Source: Spirochaetota bacterium
GTDB lineage: Bacteria > Spirochaetota > Spirochaetia > Treponematales > Rectinemataceae
Direction of reading: 5' to 3'
NCBI GenBank assembly: GCA_029265255.1
Contig: JAJUJQ010000004.1
Coordinates: 114,397 to 178,396 of the forward strand
Length of the DNA stretch: 64,000 nt
A program made the position numbers and the translations under genes. Of this stretch, positions 57,956-64,000 are shown in pieces. The first letter of the stretch is position 1. Each line of letters opens with the position of its first letter. Under the pieces are notes generated by a model. That model ran no database searches and was not told the origin of the DNA. It saw only the letters and a list, made by a program, of their open reading frames with translations.

Positions 57956-59455
57956 TCATGGAACATCAGATAAATCAGCGGTTCCCGGACGGTGTTCCTG
58001 TGTCTGTTCGGAGACGCGGCTGCGAGAAATCAGACAATCCTCTATAGTGGCAAGCCCTCGGACGATGTCTTCAGCTAGAGACTGGCAATCCGGAGCTCCG
58101 CAAGCTCCGCAGTCGATACCAGGCAGAAGAGCGTTGGTGCGTTCGATTTCCTCTGCCATTACGAGTGCTTTTGCAAGATCAGCACTGAGGACTCGTACCG
58201 GTTTCGGTTTGAGTGGGATAGTCCATCCGTATCGTTGAAGAGCGTCCTGGTCTGTTTTTCTCAGCATTGATAGAGAAGCAGGCGATTTCACGATAGCCGG
58301 GGACAGAGCTTTATTATTCAACAGCCTCTCACATCGCTGTCGCATCGTTGACCGCGCAATATGGGGATTTTCGACCGCCATGGGCCCACCGACACACCCG
58401 CCGGGGCAGGCAAGCGCTTCAATATACCGTATCGACTGGATTTCGCTGTTTTCTATCGCTTCCAGAAGGTCGATGACATTCGAAATACCATCGACGGAGA
58501 CCGCGTCAGGAATGTGCAATGCTTCCAATTCGCCGTCTGAGCGAGCCCAGCCGAGTCCAGGTTCGAGATCGTCAATAAAAGGGAGGAAGTGCCGATTTTT
58601 CTGATCCAGACCTATTGCCTTACATTTTTGTCTTTGCATTGGGGACAGAGCTTCGAGCGCCTTCTTGAGCGAAGGGAAAACGTCCTTCAGCGAAAAAACC
58701 GCATCGACTTTTGAGTGTTCATACCCTAATGGCCACCTCACTGCAGTAACCTTCGCGGTGCAAGGGCTCAGAAAAAATACGCCGATTTTTCCCCTTGATT
58801 CGGCCAACAATCTTCTTGCCTCTTGAGCAGCAATCTCGACGGGTGGAATGAGGGGAAAGAGATTCGGGATGAGGCTTGGGAATCGCTGCTGAATAAGCCG
58901 GACCACGACCGGGCATGCGCTGGATATAACTGGAAGTGCTTCAGCTTGATCGATGAGCGCACAAGTAAGGCGCGTTGCTTCTACAGCACCCCAAGCTACA
59001 TCCAGCACCTCATCAAAGCCGATATGGTGGAGGGCTTCGAAGATTTCAGCATGAGAATATTTAAGGGCAAACTGACCATACAGCGAAGGTGCCGGCAGCG
59101 CGACCCTGATGTCGAACCCGTCCAGCAGAAAGAGAGGGTCCGAGACAGCCTTTTTTGCCCCCTTAGGACAGCGTCGAATGCACTCACCACAATCTATGCA
59201 AAGCTCTTCGGAAATTCTCGCCTTACCATTCCTTACACGGATAGCCTTTGTGGGGCAGAAGCGGATACATGTGGTACAGCCGACGCACAAGCTCTCATCA
59301 ATCTGGACTGAGTGGAAGAGCGCTGGTGTTTCAAGGCTGCCGCCTGATTCGGTCGAGGATTCGGAAGCCGCGGGTGATCGAATCAGCGGGGCGGGAGCGC
59401 TGAAGTCTTTCTGTTGGGGCGGCGCGTATTCTGGAGGTGTGTGTTGTTCATTCAT
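57956..59455 (-). CDS. FeFe-hydrogenase-like sensor (HydS type)
   Basis: 499 residues. Pro/Ser-rich N-terminus, two [4Fe-4S] ferredoxin motifs (CVGCTTCIRFCP, CIDCGECIRRCP), then an H-cluster domain with all three loop cysteines in variant form: SSACPVV, FLSPCTAK and ACPGGCVGGPM. A further CGACGAPDC cluster motif is near the C-terminus. The loops differ from catalytic hydrogenases (TSCCPxW; ExMACxxGCxxGGG). It overlaps an anti-sigma-type ATPase gene by ATGA; in clostridia the same trio accompanies hydrogenase operons. Likely an H2/redox sensor. Two exact repeat copies lie inside. Confidence 0.85.
   Translation of the reverse strand: MNEQHTPPEYAPPQQKDFSAPAPLIRSPAASESSTESGGSLETPALFHSVQIDESLCVGCTTCIRFCPTKAIRVRNGKARISEELCIDCGECIRRCPKGAKKAVSDPLFLLDGFDIRVALPAPSLYGQFALKYSHAEIFEALHHIGFDEVLDVAWGAVEATRLTCALIDQAEALPVISSACPVVVRLIQQRFPSLIPNLFPLIPPVEIAAQEARRLLAESRGKIGVFFLSPCTAKVTAVRWPLGYEHSKVDAVFSLKDVFPSLKKALEALSPMQRQKCKAIGLDQKNRHFLPFIDDLEPGLGWARSDGELEALHIPDAVSVDGISNVIDLLEAIENSEIQSIRYIEALACPGGCVGGPMAVENPHIARSTMRQRCERLLNNKALSPAIVKSPASLSMLRKTDQDALQRYGWTIPLKPKPVRVLSADLAKALVMAEEIERTNALLPGIDCGACGAPDCQSLAEDIVRGLATIEDCLISRSRVSEQTQEHRPGTADLSDVP
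58299..58310 (+). repeat. 12-mer repeat copy 30, exact
   Basis: Antisense to the hydrogenase-like gene, read as ALSP. Confidence 0.85.
58641..58652 (+). repeat. 12-mer repeat copy 31, exact
   Basis: Antisense to the hydrogenase-like gene, read as EALSP. Confidence 0.85.
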
Positions 59456-59877
59456 GCAGCACCGCCTTTAAGACGGAAGCACATGGTTACCGTGGTGCCT
59501 ATTCCGGATTTGCTTTCTATGAGAAGTTCGTCTGCATTCCGCTTCATATTGGGCAACCCCATGCCTGCTCCAAATCCCATGTTCCGTATCTCTTCGCTGG
59601 CGGTTGAATAACCTTCCTGCATTGCCAGCTCGATGTCTTCAATTCCTGGCCCATGATCGACAAATCGCGTAGTGATGCATTCAGTCGTGATCTCAATTTC
59701 CGCCTTGCCGCCTCCTCCATGTATGGCTACATTCATTTCAGCTTCGTACATGGATATAGCCACTCTCTTGATGAGATCGAGTGGCAGGCCAAGCTGGGTC
59801 AGCCGTCGTTTCATATCGGTGGACGCCTTTCCGGCAGCCGAAAAATCCATCGCAGGAATCGTGTATTCGAATTTCAT
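59452..59877 (-). CDS. RsbW/RsbT-like histidine-kinase-type ATPase
   Basis: 141 residues: one HATPase_c domain. N-box MYEAEMNVAIHGGGG, G1 box FVDHGPGIEDIELAM, G2 MGFGAGMGLPNM, and GTTVTMCF. Anti-sigma-factor-type serine kinases have this size. Five bases separate it from the DRTGG gene, and its stop overlaps the hydrogenase-like gene. Confidence 0.88.
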   Translation of the reverse strand: MKFEYTIPAMDFSAAGKASTDMKRRLTQLGLPLDLIKRVAISMYEAEMNVAIHGGGGKAEIEITTECITTRFVDHGPGIEDIELAMQEGYSTASEEIRNMGFGAGMGLPNMKRNADELLIESKSGIGTTVTMCFRLKGGAA

Positions 59878-59882
59878 GCCCC

Positions 59883-60245
59883 TTACTCGGTCCTGCAGCC
59901 GCTGTCACCCGCGATACCTGCCTGATACAATCGACCGCAGGCTGTGAACATGCTGTAATGGGTACACATAAGAACGATTTGCAGTTCCTGCGCCATTCTC
60001 ACAAGATCTTCAGACGGTTTTTTGCCACGTACGAAAATGATGACACGAATGTCGAGAAGTTCGGCTGTACGAAGCACCTGCGGATTAGTCAGCCCAGTGA
60101 GCAGGGCGACACGTTCTTTCACGAACGCGATGACGTCGCTCATCATGTCCGAGCCGCATGCGGTGGTGATGTCGATTACATCCATGTCATGCGGGGAGGT
60201 GAGTAGTTTGGCGTCCAGAATGCCAGCGATTTCCTTTACACGCAT
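59883..60245 (-). CDS. DRTGG-domain protein
   Basis: 120 residues: MRVKEIAGILDAKLLT start, ACGSDMMSDVIAF and LLTGLTNPQVLRTAELLDIRVIIFVRGKKP, the DRTGG pattern related to the HprK N-terminal domain. Start at 60245 after GAGGAGAAGAAC. First gene of the three-gene signalling module; ligand unknown. Confidence 0.85.
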   Translation of the reverse strand: MRVKEIAGILDAKLLTSPHDMDVIDITTACGSDMMSDVIAFVKERVALLTGLTNPQVLRTAELLDIRVIIFVRGKKPSEDLVRMAQELQIVLMCTHYSMFTACGRLYQAGIAGDSGCRTE

Positions 60246-60358
60246 GTTCTTCTCCTCGCTTCCTCGTCTGATTCCGGGCATGGTAATCGGCTGCGGAGAA
60301 CAGCCTCAGCATAGCATGGAAAGCGCAGTTGGGTCATGAGGTGCTTCAGGATTTCTTC

Positions 60359-60961
60359 TCACAAAGGTGCCCGTCCACGGAACGATCGAGCAAGTGTCAA
60401 TCTATCGGCATATTCCAGATCGCCTCCGACAGGGATCCCAGTCGCCAGCCTGGTAACCCTTACCTGATCATTCTCGAGAAGCTTTTTTAGGTAGAGCGCG
60501 GTGGTATCGCCTTCTACGGTTGGGTTGGTAGCGATGATGACCTCAACAATGGGGACAGAGCTTTGGCGTGAAAGCAGAATTCGTTTCTTTAAGGTACCGA
60601 TGGAAAGCCGGTCTGGCCCGACACCTTCCAGCGGCGAGAGTAAGCCGCCGAGCACATGGTAGAGTCCTCGATACTCTCTCGAAGCTTCGATGGTGACGAC
60701 ATCCTGGGGCTGTTCGACGACGCAGATGAGGCTTCGGTCACGGCCCGCATCGGTGCAGAAGGGACAGACACCATGTTCCGAATACGACCCACATTCAGGG
60801 CAGAAGCCTATGGCACTCCTCAACATCCTGATACGTTCCGCAAGCGCGTCACTGAATGAGGACTCTGATTGCAGCAGTGCATAGGCAATTCTGAGCGCGC
60901 TTTTGCGCCCAAGTCCGGGCAACCTTACGAGGAGGGCAACGAGATCTTCAATGGCTTTCAT
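60359..60961 (-). CDS. recR: Recombination mediator RecR
   Basis: 200 residues. N-terminal HhH LVRLPGLGRKSALRIAY, four-Cys zinc finger (CPECGSYSEHGVCPFC) and Toprim domain with VVEQPQDV and ATNPTVEGDTTALYL. Works with RecF/RecO to load RecA. The SSVP-encoding repeat copy lies in the Toprim domain just before the conserved VIIATNPTVEG strand. Follows ybaB. Confidence 0.95.
   Translation of the reverse strand: MKAIEDLVALLVRLPGLGRKSALRIAYALLQSESSFSDALAERIRMLRSAIGFCPECGSYSEHGVCPFCTDAGRDRSLICVVEQPQDVVTIEASREYRGLYHVLGGLLSPLEGVGPDRLSIGTLKKRILLSRQSSVPIVEVIIATNPTVEGDTTALYLKKLLENDQVRVTRLATGIPVGGDLEYADRLTLARSFRGRAPL
60551..60562 (+). repeat. 12-mer repeat copy 32, exact
   Basis: Antisense to recR, read as RQSSVPIVEV. 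Confidence 0.85.
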
Positions 60962-60992
60962 GGTACTGTTTTCCGTTCATTCACATTGAAAT

Positions 60993-61325
60993 TCATACTG
61001 GAAAACCACCAAAGGGAAATCCTGGTCCTGCTCCGGTGAGCGAGCCAGCGAATTCATATCTGATAGCGTCCTTGATTTTTTCTGTGGCGTCGTGGTGGGC
61101 AGCCCGAATCAGGTCCTGAAGCAAGCCAATATCCTTGAACTCAGCGAGTTCTGGAGAAACGATGCACTCGACCATCTCCATTGCGCCGGTAAGCGTGATC
61201 TTTACCATGCCACCACCCGCGCTTCCTGTAGCGCGAATCGCGTTCATTTTTTTCTGCATTTCCTCTGCTTGGGCTTTGAGCGCTTGAGGGTTTTTGAGCA
61301 TATCGAACAGTGTGTTCAGATCCAT
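60993..61325 (-). CDS. ybaB: YbaB/EbfC nucleoid-associated protein
   Basis: 110 residues. MDLNTLFDMLKNPQALKAQAEEMQKKM coiled N-terminus, then the GGGMVKITLTGAMEMVECIVSPE sheet. Binds DNA as a dimer; the neighbours dnaX and recR are its usual partners. Start at 61325 after GGAGGAATCA. Confidence 0.94.
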   Translation of the reverse strand: MDLNTLFDMLKNPQALKAQAEEMQKKMNAIRATGSAGGGMVKITLTGAMEMVECIVSPELAEFKDIGLLQDLIRAAHHDATEKIKDAIRYEFAGSLTGAGPGFPFGGFPV

Positions 61326-61379
61326 TGATTCCTCCATCATATATTTGCTGCACCATGAATGAGCGACGCGGCACAAGGT

Positions 61380-63563
61380 TCAGTCTTCGGTATCAAGGTC
61401 CATCTCCGGTTCTAAAATCCCTGCATCAGTGCTATCGTCTTCCGGTTCAGCGGAGGGGCGTACCGGGAAGGGTTGTCTGATAGCCGGCTGGGAGGACGGC
61501 GGTGTTGTCGCGACCAGTTTTCCTTTGAACAGGCGCTCAATCGTGGAGACAAGCTGCTGGTCGTGTTCTGACATGTTGAGTCCAGCGGCTGCGGGATTTG
61601 TGATAGAGGACATGGCGTCATTTGAAGCTCTGTCCCTGCTTCTCCCGATTCTTTCGTCGTTGGTGCTGTCACCTCCTCTGATATCGTTGAATGCACCGTT
61701 GGCGCCTATGCCATTCTGATCGGGAATTTCAGTATCTGCGCGGAATGTGTCGGCGGACTGATCGAGCTGTCGCTCGGATTTCAAAGCTTGATTCGGAGTG
61801 GTGGGCTGTTCAGACGGCGCTTTGATTCTCGTGGAGGTCATTGCGCTGACGGCTTGTTCGCTTCCTCCTTGCGCGCCAGGGTTTTTTTCATACCGGATCT
61901 CAACGGCGAAAGGGTGCCCTGCGATAGCAGCTGCCGATTGAGAGATCAGCGCTGAAAATCGATTGATAAGGTCGAGCTCGACCTTGTTAGTGACAGGGAT
62001 AATGGCCCCGTTGTGCTTGGGTGTCCAAGCTGGCGATTTTTCGAGTGCTGATGCGAGAAATGGATTTTCCTGCCGTAACGCGGCAATGAGGCGCTTTCTA
62101 AAGTCGCCGAGGGGACCTCGGTCTATACTGTCCATGGGTTTTTCAGAAACCGGCGTTACGCTGGAATCTAGGGGAGAGGTGTCGTTCCTGGTGGTAGGCG
62201 CAAAAGGGGACAGAGCTCCTTCACGGGCGTCTTCGCGGGCGGGCGCGCGCTGATCCTGCTGAACGCTTGTTTGAAGCTGTGCGCTACTCCCGCGGTTTTG
62301 AAAAGGGTTTTTGGTTTCTCCACGCGTGTTGTCTATAGCTGCGGTATGGGTTTTGGGCATGCAGCTCTTCTCTGAACCAGATTCGATAGCGGGTCGCCTG
62401 GTGCTTTGTCCGGAAGTAGTACTTAAGATGGCAGCGCGGAGTGCCGTAATTGTGTCAAAGAGCTCGGCTGGTCCTATATACGAGGAAATGTTTGAGAGTT
62501 TTACGATAGCAAGCTCAAGTTCGTACCGCGGGTCTACTGTCTCTTTCAAATGGCGGTAGGTGTCCAGCAAGACCCCTGTCGCGTACTCGGCTCTACCGGG
62601 CGAGAACTGCTCAAGCACCTTTACGTCGAACGATAATTTTGTTGCTGAGAGCAGGCTTTCTTTGTTGATTCCCTGGCCTAATAGAAGCACGGAGCGGAGA
62701 TATTCTACCGTGTCCGACAGAAACTGCTCAGGCGAAACGCCACATGCCAGTACCTCGTCCAGGACCGCGAGCGCGTGCTTCGCATTTCCTTCCGCAAGAG
62801 CCCTGAAGAGGGTATTCAGCTGATCCTGTCCGACAAGACCGAGAGTCTCTCTGATTTGTGCCGCGGTTATGCGGTTGCCGGAAAATGAGGCGATCTGGTC
62901 GAAGAGCGTGTATGCATCACGAACCGATCCACCGGCTTCGCGGGCGATCCATCGCAGCGCTTCATCCTCCGCTTCGATACCGGATTCCTTGGCTACCTGC
63001 CTGAGCAATTCGATAAGGATCTCGACGGGTACCAGTCTGAAATTAAACTGCTGGCAGCGGCTCTTGATTGTGGCAGGAACCTTTTGCGGTTCAGTAGTGG
63101 CAAAAATGAAAATGATATAGGGTGGAGGCTCTTCGATTGTCTTGAGCAGGGCGTTGAAAGCGCTCATCGAGAGCATGTGGACTTCGTCGATAATGTAGAT
63201 TTTATAGCGCCCGGTATTCGGCGCGAAGAGTACTTCGTCCTTTATCTGGCGTATATTATCGACCGATGTATTGGAAGCACCGTCGATTTCGATAACATCC
63301 AGTGAGGAACCCGCGGCGATTTCCCGGCATGAAGCGCAGATGCCGCAGGGGTGAGGTGTGGGTCCTTGTTCGCAGTTGAGTGCCTTCGCCAGAATGCGTG
63401 CGGTACTCGTCTTGCCGCAGCCTCGAGGTCCCGAAAAGAGATAGGCATGCGCGATGCGCCCTTGCGTGAGTGAGGAGATAAGCGTCGCCGCAACGAAATT
63501 CTGGCCAGCGAGCTGCTCGAAATTTTGGGGTCGTTTGCGGGTTGCCGTTACTTCAAAAGGCAT
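61380..63563 (-). CDS. dnaX: DNA polymerase III subunit gamma/tau
   Basis: 727 residues. AAA+ clamp-loader part (about 1-370): Walker A GPRGCGKTST, zinc site CEQGPTPHPCGICASC, Walker B IYIIDEVHML, sensor ATTEPQKVP. The rest is a long low-complexity linker and a weakly conserved tau C-terminus ending in an acidic tail. Two repeat copies lie in the linker. The slippery A-run used by E. coli dnaX is not evident. Confidence 0.95.
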   Translation of the reverse strand: MPFEVTATRKRPQNFEQLAGQNFVAATLISSLTQGRIAHAYLFSGPRGCGKTSTARILAKALNCEQGPTPHPCGICASCREIAAGSSLDVIEIDGASNTSVDNIRQIKDEVLFAPNTGRYKIYIIDEVHMLSMSAFNALLKTIEEPPPYIIFIFATTEPQKVPATIKSRCQQFNFRLVPVEILIELLRQVAKESGIEAEDEALRWIAREAGGSVRDAYTLFDQIASFSGNRITAAQIRETLGLVGQDQLNTLFRALAEGNAKHALAVLDEVLACGVSPEQFLSDTVEYLRSVLLLGQGINKESLLSATKLSFDVKVLEQFSPGRAEYATGVLLDTYRHLKETVDPRYELELAIVKLSNISSYIGPAELFDTITALRAAILSTTSGQSTRRPAIESGSEKSCMPKTHTAAIDNTRGETKNPFQNRGSSAQLQTSVQQDQRAPAREDAREGALSPFAPTTRNDTSPLDSSVTPVSEKPMDSIDRGPLGDFRKRLIAALRQENPFLASALEKSPAWTPKHNGAIIPVTNKVELDLINRFSALISQSAAAIAGHPFAVEIRYEKNPGAQGGSEQAVSAMTSTRIKAPSEQPTTPNQALKSERQLDQSADTFRADTEIPDQNGIGANGAFNDIRGGDSTNDERIGRSRDRASNDAMSSITNPAAAGLNMSEHDQQLVSTIERLFKGKLVATTPPSSQPAIRQPFPVRPSAEPEDDSTDAGILEPEMDLDTED
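61626..61637 (-). repeat. 12-mer repeat copy 33, AGGG variant
   Basis: Read as SRDRAS in the DnaX linker (coding sense). Confidence 0.75.
62206..62217 (+). repeat. 12-mer repeat copy 34, exact
   Basis: Antisense to dnaX, read as ALSP in the linker; last copy in the window. Confidence 0.85.
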
Positions 63564-63612
63564 GCATCAAAAATAGCATGCATGGATGGAAGGGTAAAGC
63601 AGCGCAAGCGCA

Positions 63613-63711
63613 GGAAGCCAGGCGCTCTGCGGCACCGCACCTGCTGCATACCGTTGCTTCCTTCCGGACCTGGCGGGGTTACGCAGTGGTTACGAGCACA
63701 GTGCCTGGCTT
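63613..63711 (-). ncRNA. ffs: Signal recognition particle RNA, small bacterial type
   Basis: About 99 bases on the minus strand. Contains the SRP domain-IV core GCCAGGTCCGGAAGGAAGCA with the GGAA tetraloop, and the ends pair (GAAGCCAGGC with GCCTGGCTTC). Located between tRNA-Ser and dnaX, a common bacterial arrangement. Confidence 0.93.
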
Positions 63712-63730
63712 CATGCGCTCGGACTGCAGA

Positions 63731-63818
63731 CGGAGAGAGAGGGATTTGAACCCTCGGTACCCTTTCGGGGTACACACGACTTCCAATCGTGCACCTTCGA
63801 CCGCTCGGTCATCTCTCC
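63731..63818 (-). tRNA. tRNA-Ser (anticodon GGA)
   Basis: 88 bases. Acceptor GGAGAGA/TCTCTCC, discriminator G, anticodon stem CACGA/TCGTG with loop TTGGAAG, a long variable arm, T-arm GAGGG-TTCAAAT-CCCTC. CCA is not encoded. Confidence 0.95.
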
Positions 63819-63881
63819 AGGGGTTACGCATGATATCGGAAAAAAGAAAACCGGAATCCCCCAGCCCTCGGTTTTCCATCG

Positions 63882-63967
63882 CGGAGAGAGGGGGATTCGA
63901 ACCCCCGGAACCCAGAGGGTTCAACGGTTTTCGAGACCGCCCGATTCAACCGCTCTCGCATCTCTCC
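63882..63967 (-). tRNA. tRNA-Ser (anticodon CGA)
   Basis: 86 bases. Same acceptor stem as the neighbouring tRNA-Ser, anticodon loop CTCGAAA, long variable arm, T-arm GGGGG-TTCGAAT-CCCCC. CCA is not encoded. Confidence 0.94.
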
Positions 63968-63978
63968 AAAAAAAAAAG

Positions 63979-64000
63979 TGAGGCTAAGAGGATTCGAACC
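63979..64000 (-). tRNA. 3' end of a further tRNA (cut by window edge)
   Basis: Reverse strand reads GGTTCGAATCC then CTC and an acceptor strand TAGCCTC with discriminator A. Followed by a T-run on the minus strand. Amino acid not determinable. Confidence 0.7.

Larger units (their letters stand above)
35925..62217. repeat. Field of dispersed 12-mer GGGGACAGAGCT (34 copies)
   Basis: 19 exact and 15 single-mismatch copies on both strands (21 plus, 13 minus), spread over 26.3 kb. The commonest variant is AGGGACAGAGCT (8 copies). T often follows the core (10 of 19 exact copies); no other flanking base is conserved. 29 copies are inside genes (18 in the coding sense, 11 antisense, all six frames used) and 5 are between genes. 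A uniform-base expectation for the whole window is 0.008 exact and about 0.3 single-mismatch hits. The only transposase-like gene, a RAYT, lies within the field. Single copies are listed separately. Confidence 0.9.

Noticed and set aside
60750..60775. GGGACAGA-like strings in recR (near 60755) and in the GH63-like gene (near 56765 and 56915)
   Set aside because: They encode conserved family residues (zinc finger VCPFC; GQGQGHRH; TGQGYRG) and match the motif over only eight or nine bases.
61380..63563. Programmed frameshift in dnaX
   Set aside because: No A-rich slippery heptamer with following stem is apparent in the region between the clamp-loader and tau parts.

Overview
The window looks like chromosome of a Gram-negative-type anaerobe, most probably a spirochaete (Treponema/Spirochaeta-like); this assignment is inference. 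The support is a plant-type (class II) ketol-acid reductoisomerase, an outer-membrane beta-barrel ending in Phe, a long PRPP synthetase, an archaeal-type UMP kinase, large sensor/AraC hybrid regulators, and the order tRNA-Ser, SRP RNA, dnaX, ybaB, recR. The first ~25 kb is GC-rich; about 47-57 kb is visibly more AT-rich.

Layout. 1-6.2 kb: leuACDB then ilvC on the minus strand, with two short branched-chain leader peptides (Leu-rich before leuA; Ile/Val/Leu-rich plus a terminator/antiterminator before ilvC). 6.2-9.3 kb: two overlapping MutS-family ATPase genes, each with one lesion (in-frame amber codon; -1 frameshift at A_AAA_AAC). 9.5-25.4 kb: a LarA-family racemase, a PrpR-like remnant, a secreted FMN-binding-type protein, a beta-barrel, mntP, ridA, mgtE behind an MgtL-like leader peptide, an SLC45-like transporter, VIT-family transporter, enolase, parAB and a NifU-type scaffold. 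25.4-31.9 kb: an Fbp/Pot-like ABC importer with two different ATPases around one fused permease, plus a membrane-bound LuxR regulator.

31.9-47.2 kb is a pectin/oligogalacturonate locus: IclR regulator with a palindromic operator, KduI, KduD, YhcH-like protein, KDPG aldolase with an extra C-terminal domain, KDG kinase, GH28, a LacI-sensor/AraC hybrid, an LplABC-type importer and GH105. Together these import oligogalacturonides, cut them inside the cell and carry unsaturated uronate to pyruvate and glyceraldehyde 3-phosphate. 47.3-57.8 kb holds a HAD phosphatase, prs, XdhC, a REP-associated tyrosine transposase (RAYT), an acyl-CoA ligase, a RocB-like M20 peptidase, UMP kinase and a GH63-like hydrolase. 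58-60.2 kb is a DRTGG / anti-sigma-type ATPase / FeFe-hydrogenase-like signalling module. The end carries recR, ybaB, dnaX, ffs and serine tRNAs.

The most striking signal is not a gene. The 12-mer GGGGACAGAGCT occurs 19 times exactly and 15 more times with one mismatch, on both strands, all between 35.9 and 62.2 kb (about one per 0.8 kb). No copy at that level lies in the first 35.9 kb. Random expectation for exact hits in the whole window is below 0.01. Of the 34 copies, 29 lie inside coding sequence, in all six reading frames (GDRA, GTEL, GQSF, SSVP, LCP, ALSP, none containing a stop), including in recR, dnaX, prs and pyrH. The only transposase-like gene in the window, the RAYT at 50.3-50.8 kb, sits near the middle of this field. 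I propose a RAYT-linked micro-repeat that tolerates, and may remodel, coding sequence.
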